Shown: positions 36,367-44,520 of the stretch, in pieces
Layout: the number at the start of each line of letters is the position of its first letter
How positions within the stretch are numbered: the stretch's first letter is position 1
NCBI RefSeq assembly: GCF_030730905.1
Contig: NZ_JAVAMP010000002.1
Span: 186,001-250,000, forward strand
Reading direction: 5' to 3'
Source of the DNA: Chengkuizengella axinellae
GTDB lineage: Bacteria; Bacillota; Bacilli; Paenibacillales; KCTC-33759
DNA length: 64,000 nt
Translations under genes and position numbers: made by a program
The notes under the pieces: model-generated
What the model was told of the DNA's origin: nothing
The model's input: the letters and a program-made list of their open reading frames with translations, nothing else
The model's database searches: none

Positions 36367-36660
36367 TTATTGTAAATTGTTTTGCTGAGCCTGATTATTT
36401 TGAGCTTGTTGCACTTGCTGCTGAGCTTGTTGCACCTGTTGTTGAGCTTGTTGAATTTGCTGCTGCTGTTGAGCATTTGTTGCAGCATTTTGTTGAGCTT
36501 GCTGCAATTGCTGCTGAGCTTGCTGAACCTGCTGCTGAGCTTGTTGAATTTGTTGAGGTGTTGCATTCATTTGACCTGCTTGTTGAGCAGCTTGTTGAGC
36601 TTGTTGAGCAGCTTGTTGAGCTTGCTGTGCAGCCTGCTGCTGGTTTTGTTGTTGTGCCAT
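36367..36660 (-). CDS. Gln/Ala-rich heptad-repeat protein without charged residues
   Basis: 97 residues from the ATG at 36660 (MAQQQNQ); a GGGAGG lies 12 bases upstream, and the longer frame to 36693 has no ribosome site. Almost only Gln, Ala and Asn, in seven-residue steps: QQAQQAA twice, then QQAQQQV, QQAQQQL, QQAQQNA, and again QQAQQQV twice. Not one Lys, Arg, Asp, Glu or His. Looks like a soluble helical or coiled-coil rod or a polar-zipper aggregating protein. Gln/Asn-rich small proteins are common in spores (gamma-type SASP), but the typical SASP sequence is absent. The opposite-strand frames are low-complexity shadows. Function unknown. Confidence 0.65.
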   Translation of the reverse strand: MAQQQNQQQAAQQAQQAAQQAQQAAQQAGQMNATPQQIQQAQQQVQQAQQQLQQAQQNAATNAQQQQQIQQAQQQVQQAQQQVQQAQNNQAQQNNLQ

Positions 36661-36691
36661 AGTGTATAGCGTCCTCCCAAGTGTTTTTTTC

Positions 36692-36711
36692 ATGAACTGT
36701 GATTAGTTCAT
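36692..36711 (-). promoter_or_regulatory. Short palindrome upstream of the Gln/Ala gene
   Basis: ATGAACT / AGTTCAT around a six-base centre, about 32 bases before the start codon; could be an operator or a 5' RNA hairpin. Confidence 0.3.
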
Positions 36712-36855
36712 CAATATATAAAGTTCGCTAAAATACACTAATTTATTCATAATGTTTCACGTTTAACAATATTTTTGTATAAAAAAGTACATGAATTGAT
36801 AAATATCCATATTTAGTCTAATAATTTGACGGAGTAATGAACCGTTTTTAGTCAA

Positions 36856-37728
36856 TTATTCAGGAACATAATTTACGTCAACTGCTCTAGGGTCAACAAA
36901 TCCGTAACCTTCTTCTTCAATTTGAGTTAATAAATCATCCAATGCCTCTACAGTCCAAGGTAATTCATGCATAAGGATATTGCTACCAGCTCTTAACTGT
37001 TCCAAAACTCTTTGAATAACTCCTTCAGGATATTGATATTGTTTAACCCAATCCTCTGATCCATTAGACCAAGTCATATATAACATTCCTTCTTCTTTCA
37101 CCTTTTCTCTTAAATATTCATTTCCTTGACCATGTGGGGGTCTGAAAAATATGGGTGCTTCTCCTGTTAGATCCTCAACTATGGTCTGAAGATCGTCTAT
37201 TTGCTGATTTATGATTTCTTTTGATTCATTTTTTAAACTTATATGATCCCAAGAATGATTGCCAATGATTTGTCCTCTGTTATGTATGAGTTCTAATAAT
37301 TCAGGGTTTTGTTCTATTCTAAATCCATTTACAAAAAAGATTGCTTTAGCTTCATGTTTGTCAAGTATGTCTAACATTTTGGTTAACATTTCTTCATCTT
37401 TGGGTCCATCATCAAAGGTTAAAAGTACGATGTTTTTATCTATAGTATCGTCTTTTGGCTTGATATCATAAATCCCATTCATGTAATAATCCAAAGCAAT
37501 TGGCTGTTCAATGACTTCAATTGTTTCTTTTACTTCCACATCAACTGTTTCATCAGATTGATTTTCAGTTTCGATTTCAGTATTCTCTACATCTTCTTCT
37601 TCAATTAGTATCACTTCGGGGGGCTCTACTCCATTTGGATCGATTGATGTTTCGACAGGCTTTTGACCACATGCAGATAATGTCAAACTGAGGGAGATGA
37701 GGGAAACTATAGCTACTTTCATTTTCAT
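36856..37728 (-). CDS. Polysaccharide deacetylase lipoprotein
   Basis: 290 residues. Lipoprotein signal with lipobox LSAC (Cys20), an acidic linker (about 30-75), then a NodB domain: TFDDGP (104-109), NHSWDH metal histidines, FFRPPHG and a closing MHELPWT. Family members remove acetyl groups from peptidoglycan or related glycans, at the outer face of the membrane. AGGAGGATAC upstream. Substrate not determined; PdaA/YlxY-like members act in cortex or wall. Confidence 0.88.
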   Translation of the reverse strand: MKMKVAIVSLISLSLTLSACGQKPVETSIDPNGVEPPEVILIEEEDVENTEIETENQSDETVDVEVKETIEVIEQPIALDYYMNGIYDIKPKDDTIDKNIVLLTFDDGPKDEEMLTKMLDILDKHEAKAIFFVNGFRIEQNPELLELIHNRGQIIGNHSWDHISLKNESKEIINQQIDDLQTIVEDLTGEAPIFFRPPHGQGNEYLREKVKEEGMLYMTWSNGSEDWVKQYQYPEGVIQRVLEQLRAGSNILMHELPWTVEALDDLLTQIEEEGYGFVDPRAVDVNYVPE

Positions 37729-37923
37729 TTTTCTGTATCCTCCTGTTGTATTATTTCAATTTATCTTTATTTTACCATGTGAATTGTAAAAAGTAATCGA
37801 TTTTTTTCTCCATTTATGTTGGTTTTTTTCTATCCATAAATTACTTTTTATTTTCTGAATGTTTGGCCTTTGAATTGAAAAAAATAATGTTGAAAAAAGT
37901 AATAAGAATGGAGGTTTTAATTC

Positions 37924-38250
37924 ATGATTCGAAGCTTTTTAATGGGTGGAGTCCTTGGAGCTGCTGCAGCAATTTATTTAAATCAAAGTAACAATAGAGC
38001 GATGTTAATGGCAAACATGGGTAAAATGACAAATTCTATGAGTGATATGTTTGACACAGCTACTGAGAAAATGAAAGAAATTACATTTGAAAAAATGACA
38101 AACAACATGGATGGAAATTTTAATGATATAACTGCTGGTAATGATGATCAAGGAATGGAGCAAATCCAACAGATCATAAATGAAGATCCAGATGTAAAAG
38201 CAGAGTCTGAAAAAATTCTAGAGGAAAATGACAGTTCAATAACTCAGTAA
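37924..38250 (+). CDS. Small YtxH-like membrane-associated protein
   Basis: 108 residues: short N-terminal glycine-rich hydrophobic segment (SFLMGGVLGAAAAIYL) then Met/Asn-rich helix and an acidic tail. This layout resembles YtxH-type general stress proteins but the match is loose. GGAGG upstream. Function unknown. Confidence 0.6.
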   Translation: MIRSFLMGGVLGAAAAIYLNQSNNRAMLMANMGKMTNSMSDMFDTATEKMKEITFEKMTNNMDGNFNDITAGNDDQGMEQIQQIINEDPDVKAESEKILEENDSSITQ

Positions 38251-38328
38251 TTTTTGTCTTTGAGGAAAATTAATTATTATTTTAATTCTACATTATCTCA
38301 TTAGTTCATTATTTATTTATCTAGTTCC

Positions 38329-38373
38329 AAATCCGATATTTCCTTCTAAAACGTGAAGAGAAATATCGGATTT
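38329..38373. other. Perfect long hairpin
   Basis: AAATCCGATATTTC / GAAATATCGGATTT (14 bp) with an inner CTTC / GAAG. No U-run follows; may be a 3' end stabiliser of the upstream transcript. Confidence 0.55.
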
Positions 38374-38460
38374 AAACTAATGAAGGTTTAGATTTGATTA
38401 AGTTGTTTTGTATTAATAATAAATAGCTGTGTTAGATGGAAATATAGTGAGTTGTCATAT

Positions 38461-38502
38461 AAAAAATCATTTTCATTTTTTAAAAATTGAAAATGATTTT
38501 TT
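38461..38502. terminator. Bidirectional terminator-like palindrome
   Basis: AAAAAATCATTTTCA / TTGAAAATGATTTTTT with A-run and T-run; AT-rich loop itself self-complementary. Confidence 0.7.
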
Positions 38503-38696
38503 TTGATTTTTAGTACATTTATATTAGTGCAATAAATTAGTTTTAATGTTAACATAAGTAGTAAGATTATGATTAAAGATGTTGTAATTTGGTCAAGCTT
38601 TATATCACAGAAAAGTATGATCTAACATATTTTAAAACATAAGACTCTCATACAGCAATATGCGTAATTAACTTAAATAGAAGGGAGCTCCTAATC

Positions 38697-39293
38697 ATGA
38701 AGATGGAACGTTTAAGTACAGACAAGATTCGCATTTATTTAACCTTTGAAGACTTAAATGAACGTGGTATTCAAAAAGAAGATATGTGGAGGGAGATCCC
38801 AAAAGTCCGCGAGCTTTTTAATGATATGATGGAGCAAGCCTATTCTGAATTGGGATTTGAAGCATCTGGACCATTAGCCGTGGAAGTAATCACCCACCCT
38901 GCACAAGGAATGATTGTAATAGTTACTAAAGGATCATTAGATCATGAGGATGATTTTTCTTATAGTGACGAAGAAGTTCTATATGAGATGGAAGTAACTA
39001 TGGAACAATCTCATATGGTCTCATATACATTTCTAGATTTTGAGCATGTTATAACAGTATCAAAATTGTTAAAGCAGTTTATACCTGAAGAAAAGGGTAC
39101 ATTATATTCATATGAGGATCAGTGGATTTTACAAATAGATTCTGAAGACCTTGAGGATGATTTATTTCATAAACTAATTGCTCTATTATCTGAATATGGT
39201 GAGGCAACTTCGCTTACCCAGTCAGTTCTTGAGGAATATGGAAAAACAATCATAGCTGAAGATGCTATTAAAGTGATTGATTCGCATTTTTAA
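38697..39293 (+). CDS. mecA: Adaptor protein MecA
   Basis: 198 residues, MecA family. N-terminal substrate-binding part (MERLSTDKIRIYLTFEDLNE-like opening, DMWREIPKVRELFNDMM, GPLAVEVITHPAQGMIVIVTK), short acidic linker, C-terminal ClpC-binding part (FEDVI-like DFEHVITVSKLL, ending LEEYGKTIIAEDAIKVIDSHF). Delivers target proteins to ClpCP, in B. subtilis ComK. Start 38697 or 38703. AAGGGAGCTCC upstream. Confidence 0.93.
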   Translation: MKMERLSTDKIRIYLTFEDLNERGIQKEDMWREIPKVRELFNDMMEQAYSELGFEASGPLAVEVITHPAQGMIVIVTKGSLDHEDDFSYSDEEVLYEMEVTMEQSHMVSYTFLDFEHVITVSKLLKQFIPEEKGTLYSYEDQWILQIDSEDLEDDLFHKLIALLSEYGEATSLTQSVLEEYGKTIIAEDAIKVIDSHF

Positions 39294-39318
39294 ACTATTA
39301 CTATATCATAAGATTGAA

Positions 39319-39361
39319 AGCATCTACAAAAACGAAAATTTGTTTTTGTATGGTGCTTTTT
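39319..39361 (+). terminator. Terminator after mecA
   Basis: AGCAtcTACAAAAAC / GTTTTTGTAtgGTGCTTTTT with an 8-base loop. Confidence 0.82.
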
Positions 39362-39426
39362 CATCGGGCAGAATATATATTTTTTGTTCTGTGCAAAAAT
39401 ATAACCAGTAAAAGAAGGTGGATTGT

Positions 39427-40677
39427 TTGAATCTAGGTGAATCAGAAAATATACTTTACTCTACACAAACAGTCATTAAGGAAGCGTTGGAAAAATTAGG
39501 TTTTGGCGATGATATGTTTGATTTGTTGAAAGAACCATTGAGATTATTTAAAGTACGAATTCCAGTATTAATGGACAATGGTAAAGTACATGTGTTTACT
39601 GGGTTTAGAGCACAGCACAATGATGCAGTAGGCCCTACAAAAGGCGGGGTAAGATTCCATCCAGACGTTACTGAAGATGAAGTAAAAGCATTATCTATAT
39701 GGATGAGTTTAAAATGCGGGATTACAGATATACCTTATGGAGGGGGAAAAGGAGGCATCATTTGTGATCCTCGAAAGATGTCATTTAAAGAATTAGAAAA
39801 ATTAAGCAGAGGTTATGTTCGTGCAATTAGTCAGGTTGTTGGTCCATCCAAAGATATTCCTGCACCAGATGTTATGACGAATTCACAAATTATGGCTTGG
39901 ATGTTGGATGAATACAGTAGAATTAGAGAATTTGATTCACCTGGCTTTATTACAGGCAAACCGCTTGTTTTAGGAGGATCTCATGGTCGTGAAACAGCCA
40001 CAGCCAAAGGTGTTTCAATCATGATCAAAGAAGCATTAATTAAAAAAGAAATAGATATTCTAGATGCAAAAGTAGTCATTCAAGGTTTTGGGAATGCAGG
40101 TAGTTATCTTGCTAAATTTATGCATGAAGCAGGAGCTAAAGTAGTTGGAATTTCAGATGTTCTAGGAGGTTTATATGATCCTAATGGATTAGATATAGAC
40201 TTTTTAATTGATCGTAGAGATTCATTTGGTACTGTCACAAATTTATTTAAAAAAACAATCTCAAATCAAGAATTGTTAGAAATGGACTGTGATATTCTTG
40301 TACCTGCTGCAATTGAAAATCAAATAACAGTAGACAATGCTGAGAAAATAAAAGCAAGTATACTTGTAGAAGCTGCTAATGGTCCTACTACACTTGAAGC
40401 TACACAAATTTTAAGCGATCGAGGAGTTTTGCTGATTCCTGATGTATTGGCAAGTGCTGGTGGCGTTATTGTGTCGTATTTTGAATGGGTTCAAAACAAT
40501 CAGGGTTATTATTGGAGCGAAGAGGAAGTTCATGAGAAGCTAGAGAAGATCATGATAAGAGCACTGAATAAAATTTATCAAACACATCAAACAAGAGGTG
40601 TTAATATGAGATTAGCTGCTTATATGGTAGGTGTAAGAAAAGTGGCTGAGGCTGTTAAATACAGAGGCTGGATTTAA
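39427..40677 (+). CDS. gudB: NAD-dependent glutamate dehydrogenase
   Basis: 416 residues, very close to GudB/RocG. Motifs RAQHNDAVGPTKGGVRFHP, PYGGGKGGI with the catalytic lysine, PAPDVMTNSQIMAWM, NAD fold VVIQGFGNAGSYLA, and VSYFEWVQNNQGYYWSEEEV. Oxidises glutamate to 2-oxoglutarate. TTG start at 39427 preferred: GAAGGTGG sits six bases ahead; a GTG at 39418 overlaps that site. Stop overlaps prsW. Same pairing as B. subtilis gudB-prsW. Confidence 0.96.
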   Translation: MNLGESENILYSTQTVIKEALEKLGFGDDMFDLLKEPLRLFKVRIPVLMDNGKVHVFTGFRAQHNDAVGPTKGGVRFHPDVTEDEVKALSIWMSLKCGITDIPYGGGKGGIICDPRKMSFKELEKLSRGYVRAISQVVGPSKDIPAPDVMTNSQIMAWMLDEYSRIREFDSPGFITGKPLVLGGSHGRETATAKGVSIMIKEALIKKEIDILDAKVVIQGFGNAGSYLAKFMHEAGAKVVGISDVLGGLYDPNGLDIDFLIDRRDSFGTVTNLFKKTISNQELLEMDCDILVPAAIENQITVDNAEKIKASILVEAANGPTTLEATQILSDRGVLLIPDVLASAGGVIVSYFEWVQNNQGYYWSEEEVHEKLEKIMIRALNKIYQTHQTRGVNMRLAAYMVGVRKVAEAVKYRGWI

Positions 40678-41363
40678 TGCAAATTTTCTTTATTTTAGGT
40701 ATTGCTATTGCACCAAGTTTAGCGTTGCTTACTTATTTCTATTTAAAAGAGAGTCATTCATCTGAACCAATCCTTATGGTGATAAAAGTATTTTTATTTG
40801 GTGTGCTTCTTGTATTTCCCACAATGGTTATTCAAAGAGGATTAGTGTTAGGATTCGGAGAAAATGATTTGTTATTTTCATTTGTTATTTCAGGTGGAAT
40901 TGAAGAGTTTTTAAAGCTCTTTATTTTATATTATACGATATACAATCATCATGTATTTGATTCACCTTATGATGGAGTTGTTTATGGTGTGTCTATTGCA
41001 CTTGGATTTGCCACATTAGAAAATATTATTTATGCATTTTCATACTCTGCGTCATTTTACACACTCTTTTTAAGAGGATTACTTCCGATTTCTGGACATG
41101 CAATATTCGGAGTGATTATGGGTTTTTACATCAGCAAAGCTAAATTTCTTTCTAATAAAAAATATCTTATATTAGCATTAGGATTTCCGATTTTTTGGCA
41201 TGGATTATTTGATTACATTATGCTTGTTTTTCAAACAAATTGGATTGCTCTTTTAATTGTTTTTATGACGTTTTTATGGATTAAAGGATTAAGAAAAGTT
41301 AAACAAGCAAATCATTTTACGTCTATGTTTATGCCCTCTAAAGAGAAGAAGATTGAACTGTGA
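40677..41363 (+). CDS. prsW: Site-1 protease PrsW
   Basis: 228 residues, multi-pass membrane metalloprotease of the type II CAAX-related group. Catalytic elements: EEFLK (E76, E77), SGHAIFG and WHGLFDYIM. In B. subtilis it cuts anti-sigma W factor RsiW on envelope stress. Coupled to gudB by TAATG overlap. Confidence 0.95.
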   Translation: MQIFFILGIAIAPSLALLTYFYLKESHSSEPILMVIKVFLFGVLLVFPTMVIQRGLVLGFGENDLLFSFVISGGIEEFLKLFILYYTIYNHHVFDSPYDGVVYGVSIALGFATLENIIYAFSYSASFYTLFLRGLLPISGHAIFGVIMGFYISKAKFLSNKKYLILALGFPIFWHGLFDYIMLVFQTNWIALLIVFMTFLWIKGLRKVKQANHFTSMFMPSKEKKIEL

Positions 41364-41460
41364 TTGTTTTGGTAATGATATTTGTAAAGAAGGGTTGGAG
41401 CATCTTCGAGAAACTTTTTATGGTGTTTTGTTCTAATCATTTGCAGGGGGATATTACAAG

Positions 41461-41619
41461 GTGAATTACAGAGTGAAGGTCATAATTCAATGTCAATCTT
41501 GCGGTGAGCGGTATATCCTTAAAGGAAAAAGGATGGATGGAAAAATAAATACTGGTTTTAAAAAATGTTTATGCAATAATGATTCCGACTTTGATATTGA
41601 ATATGAAAATGAATTCTAA
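41461..41619 (+). CDS. Small zinc-ribbon protein, 52 residues
   Basis: GTG start, with AGGGGG ten bases upstream. The product contains CQSCG (C11, C14) and CLC (C36, C38), a four-cysteine zinc site, between a basic core and an acidic end. No longer gene competes here. It lies where sleB is in other Bacillales (between prsW and ypeB). Function unknown; protein- or RNA-binding is possible. Confidence 0.65.
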   Translation: MNYRVKVIIQCQSCGERYILKGKRMDGKINTGFKKCLCNNDSDFDIEYENEF

Positions 41620-41689
41620 TGTATATGTATAAAGCTTCTTTCATTAACAAAAACTATGCTACAAATTGTTATTGAAAGGAGCTTTTTTG

Positions 41690-43018
41690 ATGTATAGACG
41701 TTTAAGTGGAGTGATGTTTCCGGTTCTTATCATTGCTTTAACAGGATCATTGCTCTGGGGATATCAAGAACATCAAGAAAAAAATTCAATATTGATTAAG
41801 TCTGAAAATCAATACCAACGTGCTTTTCATAATTTAACATTTGAGGTAGATAAGCTGCATAATGAATTAGGAAACACTTTGGCAGTAAATTCTTCATCAC
41901 GAAATTTTCATAGAAAATGTTTAGTGAACGTTTGGAGAATTACTAGTGAAGCTCAGACTGATATTAATCAACTTCCACTTACTTTGCTGCCTTTTGATAA
42001 AACAGAGGAATTACTCGCTAATTTAGCTAGTTTCTCATACTCTGCAGCAATAAGAGACCTATCTGATCAACCACTTTCTGAAAAGGAAATGGAAAATTTA
42101 AAATCATTATATGAGCGAACAGGTGAGATATCAAATGAATTACGCACTATTCAATCGGATGTATTAAATGATAAGTTGCGTTGGATGGATGTGGAAGTTG
42201 CAATAGCCTCAGAACAAGAGCCTTTAGATAATGGTATTATCGATGGTTTTAAAACAGTAGATAAAAAAGTAACAGAATTTTCTGAGATTGATTGGGGACC
42301 ATCTAACGCTCAAATGTTCCATAATCGAGACTACAATCAATTAAGTGGAAATTCTATATCGGCCGAAGAAGCAAAGAAAATAGCATCCAATATGTTGGAA
42401 ATAAATCAAACAGAAGAAATTCAGGTTGTTGAAAACGGAAAAGGAACTGAATATCATACATATAATGTTCAGATCAATGATGCAGAGCAAAACTCGAACA
42501 TAGAAATGGATATTACGGCAAAAGGCGGACATATAGTGTGGTTTATGAATCCGCGGAGTGTAAACTCAAAAAAATTAAATATAAATCAAGCCAAAGAAAA
42601 AGCGTTAGAAACATTGGAAAATATGGACTTCAAACAGATGAAAGCTGTTAGTTTTGATCAGTATGAAAACGTAGCAAGTTTCGCCTTTGTGACTAAACAG
42701 GACGATATTATTATCTACCCGCAGAAAATATCTGTAAAGGTTGCTCTAGATAATGGTGAGGTAGTTGGTATTCAAACAACAGACTATATATTTGCAAATC
42801 AGGATCGTACAATAGAGGATCCTAAACTCACTGTTGAAGAAGCTCGAAAAACATTAAACGAAAACTTTAAAGTTGAAAATATGGATAAGGCTCTAATACT
42901 GAATGATATGAATGAGGAAATATTGTGTTATGAATTCTTGGGGGAAATCAACAAACAGCTTTACAGAATTTATATCAATGCAGACACGGGAATGGAAGAG
43001 AAAATTGAACAAGTCTAA
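41690..43018 (+). CDS. ypeB: Germination protein YpeB
   Basis: 442 residues. Short N-terminal membrane segment (VMFPVLIIALTGSLLWGYQE), alpha-helical domain with AFHNLTFEVDKLHNELG, then PepSY-type repeats (ISAEEAKKIASNMLE; LNINQAKEKALETLE; LTVEEARKTLNENF). YpeB holds and stabilises the cortex-lytic enzyme SleB in the spore. Start at 41690 with AAAGGAGC; 41666 is a worse choice. sleB is absent upstream. A repeat array starts two bases after its stop. Confidence 0.93.
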   Translation: MYRRLSGVMFPVLIIALTGSLLWGYQEHQEKNSILIKSENQYQRAFHNLTFEVDKLHNELGNTLAVNSSSRNFHRKCLVNVWRITSEAQTDINQLPLTLLPFDKTEELLANLASFSYSAAIRDLSDQPLSEKEMENLKSLYERTGEISNELRTIQSDVLNDKLRWMDVEVAIASEQEPLDNGIIDGFKTVDKKVTEFSEIDWGPSNAQMFHNRDYNQLSGNSISAEEAKKIASNMLEINQTEEIQVVENGKGTEYHTYNVQINDAEQNSNIEMDITAKGGHIVWFMNPRSVNSKKLNINQAKEKALETLENMDFKQMKAVSFDQYENVASFAFVTKQDDIIIYPQKISVKVALDNGEVVGIQTTDYIFANQDRTIEDPKLTVEEARKTLNENFKVENMDKALILNDMNEEILCYEFLGEINKQLYRIYINADTGMEEKIEQV

Positions 43019-43020
43019 GG

Positions 43021-43079
43021 TACCCACAAAAGTGAAGCAAAGCTTTCGCAGCATAATCCTATTACTTTGGGCCCGGAAC
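43021..43079 (+). repeat. Intergenic hairpin element, copy 7 (unit A of ypeB array)
   Basis: TACCCACAAAAGTGAAG, middle AGCATAATCCTATTACTTT, end GGGCCCGGAAC; three bases shorter than the serA unit A at the right arm (TTGCGGGG reduced). Otherwise closely alike. Confidence 0.85.
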
Positions 43080-43090
43080 AGAAAAGATCA

Positions 43091-43154
43091 GTCCGAAAAA
43101 GTAAACAAAATTCAAAGATGGGAAATCCGAATACTTTTTGGGGACCCCATGAAC
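43091..43154 (+). repeat. Intergenic hairpin element, copy 8 (unit B of ypeB array)
   Basis: GTCCGAAAAAGTAAAC at left; middle AATTCAAAGATGGGAAATCC; right ATACTTTTTGGGG plus ACCCCATGAAC. Shares the CCATGAACTAAA right flank with copy 4. Confidence 0.85.
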
Positions 43155-43163
43155 TAAAATTTT

Positions 43164-43221
43164 GGCAAAAGTGAAGCAAAGCTGCGTAGCATAATCCTAA
43201 TACTTTTGCTAGGCCCGGAAC
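43164..43221 (+). repeat. Intergenic hairpin element, copy 9 (unit A' of ypeB array)
   Basis: GGCAAAAGTGAAGCAAAGC at left, AGCATAATCC in the middle, ATACTTTTGCTAGGCCCGG plus AAC at right; same order as in the serA array. Confidence 0.85.
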
Positions 43222-43229
43222 TAAAAATC

Positions 43230-43240
43230 ACCCAAAAAAT
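43230..43240 (+). repeat. Intergenic hairpin element, truncated copy 10 (unit C of ypeB array)
   Basis: ACCCAAAAAA only, at the position of the truncated unit C of the serA array. A small hairpin ATATGC / GCATAT follows at about 43239-43255. Confidence 0.5.
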
Positions 43241-43290
43241 ATGCTTTCAGCATATCAAGTGCTGCAAATCTATTATGGTGCTCAATGAAT

Positions 43291-43345
43291 AAATCCTCTA
43301 AAACCAGCGTGAAATCAAAGATTTCCAAGTGGTTTTGGGGGATTT
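43291..43345 (+). terminator. Terminator-like hairpin before ypfA
   Basis: AAATCCtCtAAAACCA / TGGTTTTgGgGGATTT with an inner GAAATC / GATTTC stem, then AAATTTTT. Strong stem-loop ending or attenuating the ypeB transcript 83 bases before ypfA. Confidence 0.65.
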
Positions 43346-43427
43346 AAATTTTTATCTACATCATTCGTATTATTTTGATATAATTTTAAGTATCAGTTAC
43401 GATTTAAATTTTTGGGGTGAGGCATTG

Positions 43428-44078
43428 ATGCTGAAAATCGGTCATATATTATTGCTGGAAATACAGCCTAATGATGAACTGGAAAACAATGATACTATTT
43501 TATATAAAACTAGAATTTCTGATATTCAAAATAATATGATCTTTATCGAAATGCCAACTGAAATAAAAAGCGGAAAATTCAGGCATTTGCAGGATGGAGT
43601 CGAGCTGTTTGTTCGTTTTAATTCTGAGGACGATGTGAAGTATGGCTTTTCCTCATTTGTAATTGGAACTAAAAAAGAAGGGATTAGACAAATTTTAATA
43701 AAAAAACCATCACCTGATGAATTCATACATATCGATGATCGAAAATATTTGAGAGTTCCAGCTAACTTGGAGCTTGCTTTACAATCTTCTAATCACCATC
43801 GATTTTTAGCTAAGACAGTTGACATTAGTGGGGGAGGAATTGCATTCATTTGTGAGGAACAAGTTGAAGTTAATCAATCTTTTCGATGCTGGTTGCTCAT
43901 TCAACATAAAAATGAACATATTCAACATATCCCTTTTGAAGGAAAGGTATTAAGGATGAAAAAACTGGATTCTGACAGAACAAAGGTTATGTTACATTTT
44001 ATGAAAATAGATGAAGAAGACCGAAGATCAATTATTCGATATTGCTTTGAAAGGCAGTTAGAGTTACGCAAAAAATGA
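43428..44078 (+). CDS. ypfA: PilZ-domain flagellar brake protein YpfA/MotI-type
   Basis: 216 residues: N-terminal YcgR-like domain and C-terminal PilZ domain that binds cyclic di-GMP, seen in RKYLRVPANLEL (RxxxR) and DISGGGIAF (D-x-S-x-x-G). In B. subtilis MotI brakes the flagellar motor when c-di-GMP is high. Start at 43428 preferred (GGGGTGAGG upstream), also possible at TTG 43425; the longer frame from 43329 overlaps a hairpin. Gene order ypeB-ypfA-ypfB-cmk as in B. subtilis. Confidence 0.9.
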   Translation: MLKIGHILLLEIQPNDELENNDTILYKTRISDIQNNMIFIEMPTEIKSGKFRHLQDGVELFVRFNSEDDVKYGFSSFVIGTKKEGIRQILIKKPSPDEFIHIDDRKYLRVPANLELALQSSNHHRFLAKTVDISGGGIAFICEEQVEVNQSFRCWLLIQHKNEHIQHIPFEGKVLRMKKLDSDRTKVMLHFMKIDEEDRRSIIRYCFERQLELRKK

Positions 44079-44137
44079 TGAATGATATTTTTATTTTTTA
44101 CATAAAATAAGGTCATCTATTTTTTACAGGTGATCAC

Positions 44138-44332
44138 ATGTCAAATCAAAGAAATCATACCAGATTTGAAGAAATCTATATTGCTTTTTCTACAAAAGTT
44201 GAAAAATATTTAATAAAATTTTTGTTTGTACTTACAATTGTATTAATCACAGTACAATTATTGTCTCAATTTGAATATGTTCGTTTATTATTAATTAACG
44301 TTGAAAAATTAGAAGGTATTCCCTATGAATAA
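44138..44332 (+). CDS. ypfB: YpfB-like small membrane protein
   Basis: 64 residues with one membrane segment (FLFVLTIVLITVQLLSQF). Position between ypfA and cmk matches B. subtilis ypfB (DUF5359). Function unknown. AGGTGATCAC precedes the ATG. Confidence 0.75.
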   Translation: MSNQRNHTRFEEIYIAFSTKVEKYLIKFLFVLTIVLITVQLLSQFEYVRLLLINVEKLEGIPYE

Positions 44333-44408
44333 TAGGATCAAATAAAGCATTACAATAAAAGTAAATGATTTTGCAAAAATGATAATTTTATGATACAATC
44401 TTCATCAG

Positions 44409-44431
44409 AGCAGGCATTGCCTGCTTTTTTT
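44409..44431 (+). terminator. Terminator after ypfB
   Basis: AGCAGGC / GCCTGCT with a three-base loop followed by TTTTTT. Confidence 0.9.
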
Positions 44432-44466
44432 GAATGTATAGGAAAGAGTTAGTTTACTAGACCATA

Positions 44467-44520
44467 TTGGCATTGGCTCATAACCCGCAAAAGTAATAGG
44501 TATAGGTGTATGGGGCCCCT
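44467..44520 (-). repeat. Intergenic hairpin element, partial copy 11 (reverse orientation)
   Basis: On the plus strand: ATTGGCT, then ACCCGCAAAAGTAATAGG, later GGGGCCCC. Read in reverse it gives CCTATTACTTTTGCGGG, the right arm of the family; the left arm is diverged. It shares the ATTGGCT flank with copy 13. Confidence 0.65.

Larger units (their letters stand above)
38251..38696. other. Non-coding stretch between the YtxH-like gene and mecA
   Basis: Holds two large palindromes (listed separately at 38329 and 38461) in AT-rich DNA. mecA promoter region is probably 38500-38680; no clear -35/-10 pair was chosen. Confidence 0.4.

Noticed and set aside
36354-36669. Plus-strand frames over the Gln/Ala gene (Leu/Ala/Glu-rich)
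   Set aside because: They are shadows of the repetitive minus-strand codons and have no ribosome site.
36068-43240. Repeat arrays as possible CRISPR
   Set aside because: Units are about 60 bp with inverted ends and only two to four in a row; no uniform short direct repeat with unique spacers, and no cas genes.
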